From: Terriglobia bacterium
Lineage (GTDB): Bacteria; Acidobacteriota; Terriglobia; Terriglobales; Acidobacteriaceae
DNA length: 64,000 bases
Assembly (NCBI GenBank): GCA_020073215.1
Contig: JAIQFO010000001.1
Span: 62,001 to 126,000, forward strand
Direction of reading: 5' to 3'
The first letter of the stretch is position 1. Each line of letters starts with the position of its first letter. The notes under the pieces were generated by a model. It worked only from the letters and a program-made list of their open reading frames with translations. It ran no database searches and was not told the DNA's origin. Positions 1-8,573 of the stretch are shown here, one piece after another. The translations under genes were made by a program, and so were the position numbers.

Positions 1-124
1 ATAAGGTTCGCAGCAGGGACTCTGCCAAGGCCACTATTTTCCACAGCATAGAGGAATGGGCGTGGACCGGAAGGGTAGTCGATCACCGCTGGGTTTTTTC
101 GCTGACCGTATCCGGCGATCGGGG

Positions 125-154
125 TTGGGCGAAACGATTTTGTTCCGTTATAAT
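125..154 (+). promoter_or_regulatory. putative sigma70 promoter of tRNA-Arg
   Basis: TTGGGC, 18 nt spacer, TATAAT at 149-154, about 26 nt upstream of the tRNA. Confidence 0.5.
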
Positions 155-179
155 TCAAAACACGCAATTCTGCCACGAT

Positions 180-256
180 GCGCCCGTAGCTCAATTGGAT
201 AGAGTGCTTGGCTACGAACCAAGAGGTTGGGAGTTCGATTCTCTCCGGGCGCACCA
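180..256 (+). tRNA. tRNA-Arg (anticodon ACG), CCA encoded
   Basis: GCGCCCG...CGGGCGC acceptor stem, TTGGCTACGAACCAA anticodon arm, GTTCGATTC T-loop, 3' ACCA in the genome. Confidence 0.95.
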
Positions 257-308
257 GTTTTTCTCCGATCTGCACGGCCGAAGGGGCTCCGAACATGCGC
301 CCCCAAAA

Positions 309-1100
309 TCAAGTGCAACACAGAGTTTTCACCGTACTGGTGACCTGTTTGAAAGCTTCCGAAGCGGGATCAATCAGATCAAAGTGGCCTGCGTGCGGAA
401 TCTCCAGCAACTCCGCCAACTCGCCAGCCTTCTTTTTCTGTATGACGTAATCGCGGCTGAACTCCGGCGGCACTGTGTCATCTTCCCTGCCGTGGATTAG
501 CCACTGCCGAGCTTGCGGAATCCTGAGTTCCATCGGATCAGCTGCCCGGTAGTGCTCCGGCACCTGGTCGGGCTTGCCGCCCAGGAATTCCGCCACGGCG
601 TCATGACTCAGATGCAGCGCAAAACCTTTCTTTAGATCAACAACTCCGGCCAGCGAAATTACGCGACCGAGCGAAGGTTCGTGGGCCGCCAAACAAAGGG
701 CAAGCTGCCCGCCCGCCGAATGTCCCATCACCACCAACCGGTTCGGGTCCGCGTGGGATCGGGAATGCACTTGCTGAACAAAGCGGTAGGCCGACCGGAT
801 ATCCTCGAACGTTCCGGGCCATCCACCACCGGCATTGCCCACACGCCGGTATTCGAGGTTGAAAGTCGCGACCCCGGCCTTTCGCAGCGCTTCGCACAGG
901 TGTCCGGCGTGCTTGAGGTCATACTTCGACCGCCAATATCCCCCATGAATGTTCAGCAGAATGGAGTGTGGCCCCTTGGCGCGCGGCAGGCGCACTTCAA
1001 GAAATTGATTGGGGTCAGTGCCGTATGCCACCCGCTCATCGGGAGGGGGCTGCGGCTGGCTCAGAATGTCTTCTGCCGGCACAGATCGCTCTCTGGGCAA
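309..1100 (-). CDS. alpha/beta hydrolase (esterase/kynurenine formamidase-like)
   Basis: HGGYW oxyanion motif, GHSAGG nucleophile elbow, C-terminal GHFDLID. Confidence 0.85.
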   Translation of the reverse strand: MPRERSVPAEDILSQPQPPPDERVAYGTDPNQFLEVRLPRAKGPHSILLNIHGGYWRSKYDLKHAGHLCEALRKAGVATFNLEYRRVGNAGGGWPGTFEDIRSAYRFVQQVHSRSHADPNRLVVMGHSAGGQLALCLAAHEPSLGRVISLAGVVDLKKGFALHLSHDAVAEFLGGKPDQVPEHYRAADPMELRIPQARQWLIHGREDDTVPPEFSRDYVIQKKKAGELAELLEIPHAGHFDLIDPASEAFKQVTSTVKTLCCT

Positions 1101-1102
1101 AG

Positions 1103-1351
1103 CTAGCCCTGCTTCAGCTTTAGCTTGCTCTTATTTTCTTCAATAAAAACCTTAAGATCGGGGACAGCCTCGAGCAGTCTCGTCCACTGTTCGTAGTAAA
1201 GCGTCACGGGAAAGCGGCCCAGGCCGTACACGCTGACGCCGCCCTTCTCACTGACGCGGAACTCCAAGGCTCCGCTTCGTTTCTTTGCCTCCACCTGTTT
1301 TTCCAGATCGGCAAGGCGAGCTTTTAGTTCTTCGTAACTGGGCTCTGTCAT
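1103..1351 (-). CDS. small hypothetical protein (MTEPSYEELKARLADLEKQ..., start trimmed from the ORF track)
   Basis: Internal ATG preferred; acidic coiled N-terminus followed by VSEKGGVSVYGLGRFPVTLYYEQW. Confidence 0.6.
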   Translation of the reverse strand: MTEPSYEELKARLADLEKQVEAKKRSGALEFRVSEKGGVSVYGLGRFPVTLYYEQWTRLLEAVPDLKVFIEENKSKLKLKQG

Positions 1352-1742
1352 GAATGCACCTCGAATGTCCTTTTTTATCATAGGGCGGCAACCGTGCGGC
1401 GGCAATCGCGGGGCGGCAGGGAGTTTCCGCCGCACCCAGACGTGGCAGTTCGTCATAAACACGTGTCAACGTAGAAGGGAGAAGGACACGCGGTGCGGTT
1501 TCGTTCCGGCTTAGCAGCGCCTCAAACCTCGAAGCAAGGGAGTTGGTCCTTGCGCAAAGATTCTGGATTCTGCTGCAGCGGTAGCTTCCGCTTAGGTGAA
1601 AAACTCTTCACCATCGCTCTTGGCCCGCGGACCATTCCTGCCATCTCTAGCTGCCACAAGTTGTTACGCCCCTCCCCGACGCCGGGAATGGAAGCGTAAA
1701 TGCTAAAATGACTGACAACCGATCCCGAGGGGAGAACACAGA

Positions 1743-1889
1743 ATGGCCAACAAGAGAAAGTCACTACTAGAAAGTTTGCCCTTGCTCGTGCTGCTGGGCC
1801 TGCTCGCTGGCGCCGTGGGAGGCTTGGGAGTGGGTATGATCCAGTTGCATTCAATGTCGGTGGCTTCATCTTCAGCCAGCGGCAAGTAG
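1743..1889 (+). CDS. 48-aa putative small membrane protein (MANKRKSLLESLPLLVLLGLLAGAVGGLGVGMIQLHSMSVASSSASGK)
   Basis: ATG preceded by GAGGGGAGA with about 8 nt spacing; single hydrophobic helix; below the ORF-track cutoff. Confidence 0.5.
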   Translation: MANKRKSLLESLPLLVLLGLLAGAVGGLGVGMIQLHSMSVASSSASGK

Positions 1890-1920
1890 ACCTTGCCCCC
1901 GCGCGGATAGACCAGCCTGG

Positions 1921-2526
1921 TCAATCGCAGTCCCCCTTGCTGCAAACACCTATGCCCATGTTTTCCAGAGAGGACTCGACCTGTGCGATGCTCTCGTAAT
2001 CGGAATCATTCTCAGTAATGAATTCCAAGCCATAGGTGTAGCGTTGACGGTTCCGAACAAAGCACCGGACTCTGAGCGGTTGTCCAGAGCATGGTGGGGT
2101 GAATTCCACGGCGACCTGCGCCCCAATCTCCAGTTCAACTCTGCCAGACACCGCCATCCCTCCGCAGTTCAGGTCTGAACCGCGACCTTGGACCATGATG
2201 ACATTCGTCGGACCGTGTGTGACCACCTGAACGGGCACATCGGTCTTATAGCGCGGAAACCGTCTCCCCGTTGCTTGTGCCGGTTGTGGCGGGACAGCTT
2301 GAATCGCCATCAGTGATGAACCCCAAGGTACAAGCGTATTCAATCGCAACGACTCTCGGAAGGTCACAAAAGTAGCAGAAAGCCTTTGTCCGATTACCGA
2401 GCCGCGGCCTCCAGTTTCCTGATGTTGGGCCAGCCTGACCATTGCGCCAGCAATTCTCAATGAGTCTAATCGGGTTACAACAGGCCGGGTACAAGTGTAG
2501 ACGGGGATCTTTCGCCAACAAACCAA
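1921..2526 (-). CDS. PilZ-domain protein (start uncertain)
   Basis: RRFPRYKTDVPVQV...DLNCGGMAVSGRVELEIGAQVAVEF, PilZ-like signature. Confidence 0.7.
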   Translation of the reverse strand: MVCWRKIPVYTCTRPVVTRLDSLRIAGAMVRLAQHQETGGRGSVIGQRLSATFVTFRESLRLNTLVPWGSSLMAIQAVPPQPAQATGRRFPRYKTDVPVQVVTHGPTNVIMVQGRGSDLNCGGMAVSGRVELEIGAQVAVEFTPPCSGQPLRVRCFVRNRQRYTYGLEFITENDSDYESIAQVESSLENMGIGVCSKGDCD

Positions 2527-2539
2527 GTGTTTGGAAAGA

Positions 2540-2614
2540 TGGAGCGGGAGACCGGGATCGAACCGGCGACATCCAGCTTGGGAAGCTGGCGTTCTACCGC
2601 TGAACTACTCCCGC
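2540..2614 (-). tRNA. tRNA-Gly (anticodon CCC), CCA encoded
   Basis: Reverse complement GCGGGAGTAGTTCAGCGGTAGAACGCCAGCTTCCCAAGCTGGATGTCGCCGGTTCGATCCCGGTCTCCCGCTCCA. Confidence 0.95.
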
Positions 2615-2768
2615 TCAACTTCGCTAGATTACCATCCCACCTTATCCAAGACAACGGTCACTGACCGCTACCCGACAATGCCACCGGCGGTTGCGTTTCG
2701 CGCGCTCTCTTCGTAAGATTCCCGCTCGGACGTGCATCCGTACGACACAGCGCGCCGCAGGAGTTGTC

Positions 2769-4424
2769 ATGGCCACCGATTCCCTCTCGTCCAAGAAAAA
2801 CTCGCGACGCAATTTCCTTCGCACCGGGGTGACCGCGACTCTGGCCACTGCGGTTTGTCCGTCGCCAGGCTCGGCCCGCGTGGGCGATTCTGCACCTGCG
2901 GCTGCGCCGACCGTCGCTGTCAAAGACTTCGAACTCGACGAAATCACGATTGACGACGCCCAGAAGGCACTCCAGTCCGGCCAATATTCCTCCCGCTCCT
3001 TAACCGAGAAATACCTGGCGCGCATTCAGGAGATCGACAAAGCCGGACCCATGGTCAACTCCGTGATCGAGCTGAACCCGGACGCACTCCAGATCGCCGA
3101 CGCCCTCGACCATGAACGCAAGTCGAAAGGGCCGCGTGGACCGCTTCATGGCATTCCGGTCCTCATCAAGGACAACATCGATACCGGGGATCGTATGAAC
3201 ACGACGGCGGGTTCGCTGGCGCTGCTCGGCTCTCGTCCTGCGAACGACGCTTTCGTCGCCGCGCGGTTGCGCGCGGCCGGCGCCGTGATCCTGGGCAAAA
3301 CCAATCTTAGCGAGTGGGCCAACATTCGCTCCAGTCACTCCACCAGCGGATGGAGCGGCCGCGGCGGGTTGACTCGCAACCCTTATGCGCTCGACCGCAA
3401 TCCCTGTGGATCGAGCTCCGGGACTGGAGCTGCCGTCTCGGCGAATCTCTGCGTTGCCGGCGTGGGCACGGAGACAGACGGATCGGTCGTCTGTCCCGCG
3501 TCTGCAAACGGTGTGGCGGGACTTAAACCTACGGTTGGACTGGTCAGCCGCAGCGGCATTGTTCCGATCTCGCACAGCCAGGACACTGCGGGTCCGATGG
3601 CTCGCACCGTGCGCGATGTCGCCATTCTTCTCGGAGCGATGGCGGGCGCCGATCCCCAAGACTTCGCGACCGCTGACAGTCAGGGCAAGCGGTCAACCGA
3701 TTACACAAAGTTCCTTGATCCCGCGGGACTCAAAGGCGCGCGCCTGGGAGTGGTGCGCAAGTATTTCGGCTTCAACGATGCGGTTGACCAGCTAATGGAC
3801 TCGTTCATCGGCGACATGAAGCGCGCTGGCGCGGAGATCGTCGATCCCGCCGACATTCCGACCATTGGCAAGTTCGACGAAAGCGAACTCACCGTCTTCT
3901 ACTATGAACTCAAGGCCGACCTGGCCGAGTATCTGGCTCGCCGCGACAGTTCCTCGATCAAGGGATTGAAGGATGTGATTGAGTTCAACGAGCGCAATCG
4001 CGCGCGCGAAATGCCCTACTTCGGGCAGGACATCTTTCTTAAGTCGGAACCGAAGGGGCCGCTCAGCACGAAGGAGTATCTCGATGCCCTGGCCCTGAAT
4101 CGCCAACTCAGTCGAACAGAAGGCATCGACTTCGTCATGGACAAGTTCAAACTCGACGCGCTCCTCGCTCCCACCGGAGGTCCCGCCTGGATCACCGATC
4201 TGATTAATGGCGATCACGCTGCCGGAGGCAGTTCGAGCGCCGCCGCCGTTGCCGGCTATCCCAATATCAACGTAACGGCCGGATACCTCTGGGGACTCCC
4301 GGTCGGCATCTCGTTCTTTGGACGCGCCTGGAGCGAGCCTACCTTGCTGAAGATTGCCTACGGGTTCGAGCAGTTGACGAAAGCGCGTCAGAAACCGCAT
4401 TTCCTGCCCACGATGACCGTGTAG
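2769..4424 (+). CDS. Amidase signature family enzyme with Tat-type signal peptide
   Basis: RRNFLRTG twin-arginine motif; GSSSGTGAAVSANLCVAGVGTETDGSVVCPA amidase signature. Confidence 0.9.
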   Translation: MATDSLSSKKNSRRNFLRTGVTATLATAVCPSPGSARVGDSAPAAAPTVAVKDFELDEITIDDAQKALQSGQYSSRSLTEKYLARIQEIDKAGPMVNSVIELNPDALQIADALDHERKSKGPRGPLHGIPVLIKDNIDTGDRMNTTAGSLALLGSRPANDAFVAARLRAAGAVILGKTNLSEWANIRSSHSTSGWSGRGGLTRNPYALDRNPCGSSSGTGAAVSANLCVAGVGTETDGSVVCPASANGVAGLKPTVGLVSRSGIVPISHSQDTAGPMARTVRDVAILLGAMAGADPQDFATADSQGKRSTDYTKFLDPAGLKGARLGVVRKYFGFNDAVDQLMDSFIGDMKRAGAEIVDPADIPTIGKFDESELTVFYYELKADLAEYLARRDSSSIKGLKDVIEFNERNRAREMPYFGQDIFLKSEPKGPLSTKEYLDALALNRQLSRTEGIDFVMDKFKLDALLAPTGGPAWITDLINGDHAAGGSSSAAAVAGYPNINVTAGYLWGLPVGISFFGRAWSEPTLLKIAYGFEQLTKARQKPHFLPTMTV

Positions 4425-4498
4425 AGACGGGGCTTGCCCCGTCTTCCTTTGTGCTCGCTCTCTCTAGGCGGCGGAGACGCGGCAAGCCGCGTCTCTAC
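4421..4498. repeat. Dispersed bipartite REP/BIME-like palindromic element, copy A
   Basis: GTAGAGACGGGGCTTGCCCCGTCT...AGACGCGGCAAGCCGCGTCTCTAC; provides the amidase stop codon. Confidence 0.85.
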
Positions 4499-4527
4499 AA
4501 GGAATGAGCGCTATGGCAGGACGTGCA

Positions 4528-5442
4528 CTAGCGCTGCGCTGTGGGCTCTGGGCTCGGAGACTTATCGAGACTCGGCTTGTCCTGTGGCACTTTGCCGGGA
4601 ACGACGGGCCCGACGGGCGCAAGCGGCGGCTGGCTCGGTGCTGGCAGTAACGACGCCGGACTAGCAAACAGCGGATCGGGCAGCGAATCGGGCGCCGCCT
4701 GCGCTTGCGCGGGGCGGATTCCCTTCGCCTCCACGATCGACCATCGCCAATCTTCATCGGGGCCGGGAGTGATCCCGATATTCTCGTGAAACGCGGTGGT
4801 GCTGAAGGGTTTGGCCTCGGCTTTGAGGTGATAGAGGAGGGTCACGTCGGAACGCCGCTCGACGGCGACGGGCACTGTGGCCTCGGCGGCGGGAATTACA
4901 CGCGCCCGCGCCGCCACCTCGGCATTTTCTCCGGGCTTGCGTTCCAGCGTGAGGCCCACCGTAATTTCGCGCAGATCCCAGTCAGTTCCATTGAATATTT
5001 CCAACTGCAGACTCTCGTCCTGAATCGAACCGGGGCCGTCGATCTTGAGCAACTCGGTCAGCGGCACATCTTCTATGAGGACGGGCTTGATCAGCAGCGC
5101 ACTGGCGCGAGCGTTGAACGAGAGACTGCAGGTTACATCCGGTGACGATACCTTGAGGGTATTGCCGGAGGGGTCAATCGAAAAGACGGTCTTATCCGAT
5201 TTCACCGGCCTTGCCTTTTTGGCGTTGTCCATGACCTGGGTCAGATTGTCGTTGTCGATCACGGTGCGGGCCGGGTCTGGCGTTGCTTGAGGCTGCTGCT
5301 GTGCTCGGTTTCTGCGCTGGTCGCGTGCGAAGTCGCCCAGCGAAGGGGCGTCATCTTGTGCCGAAGCGGCGAACGGGCAGAGCAACGCCAGGAGCAGCGC
5401 AACGGAAGCAACCCACGGCAAGGTGAGGAATCTGGATCGCAT
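4528..5442 (-). CDS. Hypothetical secreted protein (Sec signal peptide)
   Basis: MRSRFLTLPWVASVALLLALLCPFAASAQ start; long intact ORF. Confidence 0.7.
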   Translation of the reverse strand: MRSRFLTLPWVASVALLLALLCPFAASAQDDAPSLGDFARDQRRNRAQQQPQATPDPARTVIDNDNLTQVMDNAKKARPVKSDKTVFSIDPSGNTLKVSSPDVTCSLSFNARASALLIKPVLIEDVPLTELLKIDGPGSIQDESLQLEIFNGTDWDLREITVGLTLERKPGENAEVAARARVIPAAEATVPVAVERRSDVTLLYHLKAEAKPFSTTAFHENIGITPGPDEDWRWSIVEAKGIRPAQAQAAPDSLPDPLFASPASLLPAPSQPPLAPVGPVVPGKVPQDKPSLDKSPSPEPTAQR

Positions 5443-5661
5443 GATCTCGGTCGTTGAGCGGTACGTGTTGAGCGGCACGCGCCCAGCGCGTCCACAAGGA
5501 AAGTTTAGGCGAGATGGGATGGAAAAGAAGTTACCGGAGGGACACGGCGGTACTAGCACTTCCGGAGTTGGTAAGAAATATGGATGGGGCCAGGGCATGA
5601 ACGCGCTCAGATCGAAGCGCCGCGCAACGGGGCGCGCCCATGCCCTTTTACCCAGTGACGC

Positions 5662-5784
5662 TTACAGCAGGCCAGAGGTACGAAAACGGGAAACCGGATC
5701 GGTTATTTGCATGGGCTGACGCTTAAAAACCCAGCGCGCCACCGCAATTCCCAATGCCGCATAAGCCAGATGCCAGAGTTTCAT
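5662..5784 (-). CDS. 40-aa putative membrane microprotein (MKLWHLAYAALGIAVARWVFKRQPMQITDPVSRFRTSGLL)
   Basis: SD-like GGGGAG 6 nt upstream of ATG; hydrophobic helix; missed by the ORF track. Confidence 0.5.
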   Translation of the reverse strand: MKLWHLAYAALGIAVARWVFKRQPMQITDPVSRFRTSGLL

Positions 5785-5942
5785 GATCGCTCCCCACGCC
5801 GGACCTTTATCGGGGAGAGACTACGAAGGTCCCGTCGTGAACTAACCCTACCGCTGCTCTATCGGCAGGTCTAGGCCACGAAGGTGCTACGAGATCACAC
5901 AAAAGTACTGGTTAGTAACCAGGCGAAGTAATCAAAACACGT

Positions 5943-6008
5943 GTAGAGACGGGGCTTGCCCCGTCTCCGCAGCGAACAAGGCCGAGCCGCGGCAAGCCGT
6001 GTCTCTAC
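5943..6008. repeat. Dispersed REP/BIME-like element, copy B
   Basis: GTAGAGACGGGGCTTGCCCCGTCTC...CCGCGGCAAGCCGTGTCTCTAC. Confidence 0.8.
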
Positions 6009-6020
6009 CTAGAAACTTGT

Positions 6021-7139
6021 TCAGGAGTTTTCGATCCAACCGCCGCCCACGACGATATCCCCATCGTAAAAGACGGCGGCCTGCCCGGGGGTAATGGCGC
6101 GCTGCGGCTCGTCAAAGGTAGCTCGGATTTCGTCCGGCCCGGCAGATTCAATCACGGCCGGCGCGGGCTGATGCTTGTGGCGGATCTTCACCGCAACGCG
6201 CATAGGCTCCCGCAGCGCGGCCGTTGAAATCAGGTTCACCCGCCGAGCCAGCAGAGTCCGCGAGTAGAGCTCCTCGTCTTTGCCGACCACGACCTGCCGC
6301 GTGTCGTTCTTAATCTGGATCACATACAGAGGGGATCCGGTGGCAACCCCGAGTCCCTTGCGCTGACCGACGGTGAAGTTGTGAACGCCCAAGTGCTCGC
6401 CGATCACCTTGCCGTCGCTGGTGACCATCTCGCCGGTAATCTCCCCCGGCGTTTCTCCCTGCTCGGCGAGGTAGGCTTCAAGAAAGCGCTTGTAATCGCC
6501 TCCTGGAACAAAGCAGATTTCCTGCGAGTCGGGCTTTTCGGCAATCAGCAGGCTGTGCTTACGGGCCAGTTCCCGCACTTCCGGCTTGGTCATGCCGCCG
6601 AGCGGAAACAGAGTTCGGCTCAACTGCTCTTGTGTCAGGCCGAAGAGGAAGTACGTCTGGTCTTTCGACTTGTCGGCGGGACGCTTCAGCAGCCAACGCC
6701 GGAGTGGCTCATCGAACATGACTTGGGCGTAATGTCCCGTGGCAATCTTATCGGCGCCAATCTGTTGTGCCACAACAAGAAGCTGGTCAAACTTCAAGTG
6801 ATTGTTGCAGAGGCTGCACGGGATCGGCGTACGCCCGGCCAGATACTCCTCGACGAAAGGCCGCACCACCTCACGCTCGAAGCGCTCTTCATGATTGACC
6901 ACGTAGTAAGGGATGCCCAGGGTCTCGGCAACGCGCCGGGCATCGTAAACGTCGTCGATCGAACAGCAGCGGCCCTGGACGGATTCGGGCATGCCTGCGT
7001 GTCCGGCAAGACGGCGCTGGTTCCAGAGCTGCATGGTCAGGCCGATGACGTTGCGCCCTTCGGCGCGCAGCATGGCCGCAACGGCCGAGGAGTCGACTCC
7101 TCCCGACATGGCAACGGCGATGGTTTCGGAATTCAGCAT
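6021..7139 (-). CDS. mnmA: tRNA-specific 2-thiouridylase MnmA
   Basis: AMSGGVDSSAVAAML PP-loop; C-N-K and C-x-x-C context; full length. Confidence 0.97.
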   Translation of the reverse strand: MLNSETIAVAMSGGVDSSAVAAMLRAEGRNVIGLTMQLWNQRRLAGHAGMPESVQGRCCSIDDVYDARRVAETLGIPYYVVNHEERFEREVVRPFVEEYLAGRTPIPCSLCNNHLKFDQLLVVAQQIGADKIATGHYAQVMFDEPLRRWLLKRPADKSKDQTYFLFGLTQEQLSRTLFPLGGMTKPEVRELARKHSLLIAEKPDSQEICFVPGGDYKRFLEAYLAEQGETPGEITGEMVTSDGKVIGEHLGVHNFTVGQRKGLGVATGSPLYVIQIKNDTRQVVVGKDEELYSRTLLARRVNLISTAALREPMRVAVKIRHKHQPAPAVIESAGPDEIRATFDEPQRAITPGQAAVFYDGDIVVGGGWIENS

Positions 7140-7176
7140 CTAGCCCTTAGCAGTTAGCAATTAGCTCAAACCGAGT

Positions 7177-8355
7177 TCATGTCGCAAGTTTGCGGGACAC
7201 CACGCCAGCCCCGGCCCACACCGGCGACAACTCCCGAAGACGCGCAACCGTCTCCGGAATCAGTCCCAACGCGAAGTCCACATCCTCCGGCGTATTTTGC
7301 TTCCCGAGACTGAAGCGAATGCTGGCTTTCGCGCGATCGGGACGCAGCCCCATCGCAGTCAGTACGTGTGAGGGTTCGATCGCCCCCGAAGAGCACGCGG
7401 CGCCAGTCGAGACCGCCAGTCCCTTCAAGTCGAGCGCGATCACCAGCGCCTCGCCTTCGATGCCATCAAAATAAATGTTGGTCGTGTTCGGCAGGCGCGG
7501 CGCGCCTTCGCCGTTTAACCCCGTCGCTTCGATCTCGAGCAGTTCCCTTTCCAGACGGTCGCGCTCGGTCGCCATTTTCAAGTCGTCGCCACGTTCCAGG
7601 CCAGCGCGGGCTAACTCCGCTGCCTTGCCTAATCCAACGATGCCCGGGACGTTCTCCGTCCCGGCGCGGCGCGAGCGTTCATGGCTCCCGCCATAAAGCA
7701 TCGGCTCGATCTGAGTTCCCTTGCGAACGTAGAGCGCGCCCACCCCTTGCGGCCCGTGAAGCTTGTGGCCGGAGATGGTCAGCAGATCGCACTCGATTTG
7801 GTTGACATCGATCGGGATCTTCCCCGCTGCCTGTACCGCGTCGGTGTGGAAGTAAATATCGGCCTGGGCGGCAATCTTCCCAATTTCCGCGGCAGGTTCG
7901 ACGACGCCGGTTTCGTTGTTGGCGAGCATGATCGTGATCAGCTTCGTATGGGGCCGAATCGCGCGCCGCACGTCCGCCGGATCCAACCGGCCGCGCCCAT
8001 CCACGGAAATGTAGGTGACATCGCATCCCTTGGAGGCGAGATGCTTGCAGGCATTGAGGACGGCGTGATGTTCTACGGTCGAGGTGATGACGTGGTCGCC
8101 CGGCCGCGCCAGGCCAAATATCGCAAGATTGTCGGCCTCCGTACCGCCGCTGGTAAACACGAGTTCGGAGGCGCGGCAGCCCACCAGGGCGGCCACGGAT
8201 TCGCGAGCGCACTCAACCGCAGCCCGCGTCTCCTGTCCATGATGGTGGATGGACGACGCGTTGCCAAAGTGATCGCCAAAGTACGGCCGCATGGCCTCCA
8301 GAACCTCGGGGAGCACCGGGGTCGTAGCGTTGTTATCGAGATAGACCCGGCTCAT
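7177..8355 (-). CDS. Cysteine desulfurase (NifS/IscS family)
   Basis: YLDNNATTPVLPEVLEAM, SGHKLHGPQGVGALYV PLP-lysine, STGAACSSG catalytic Cys loop. Confidence 0.97.
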   Translation of the reverse strand: MSRVYLDNNATTPVLPEVLEAMRPYFGDHFGNASSIHHHGQETRAAVECARESVAALVGCRASELVFTSGGTEADNLAIFGLARPGDHVITSTVEHHAVLNACKHLASKGCDVTYISVDGRGRLDPADVRRAIRPHTKLITIMLANNETGVVEPAAEIGKIAAQADIYFHTDAVQAAGKIPIDVNQIECDLLTISGHKLHGPQGVGALYVRKGTQIEPMLYGGSHERSRRAGTENVPGIVGLGKAAELARAGLERGDDLKMATERDRLERELLEIEATGLNGEGAPRLPNTTNIYFDGIEGEALVIALDLKGLAVSTGAACSSGAIEPSHVLTAMGLRPDRAKASIRFSLGKQNTPEDVDFALGLIPETVARLRELSPVWAGAGVVSRKLAT

Positions 8356-8573
8356 TAGTTTCTATTGTACCGATGCCGTGGGAGGTTGACAGGCTGCGCG
8401 AGGCAAGCTGACCGGTCATGGCTCGAGCCCGCGGCACCGGTTGACGTTTGCTCACCGCTGCCGTCTCACTATTGGCCGGGAAGTGCGCACGGCGTAGACT
8501 AATCGGTGCTTCTTGTTGCCCATTCGAAACCGTGCACCTCTGGCAGAATCCCCAAAATAATTCGGAGAAATTC

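Noticed and set aside
5805-5860. Possible riboswitch-like hairpin (GGACCTT...AAGGTCC) upstream of the 40-aa ORF
   Set aside because: Only a 7-bp stem and no recognised aptamer consensus
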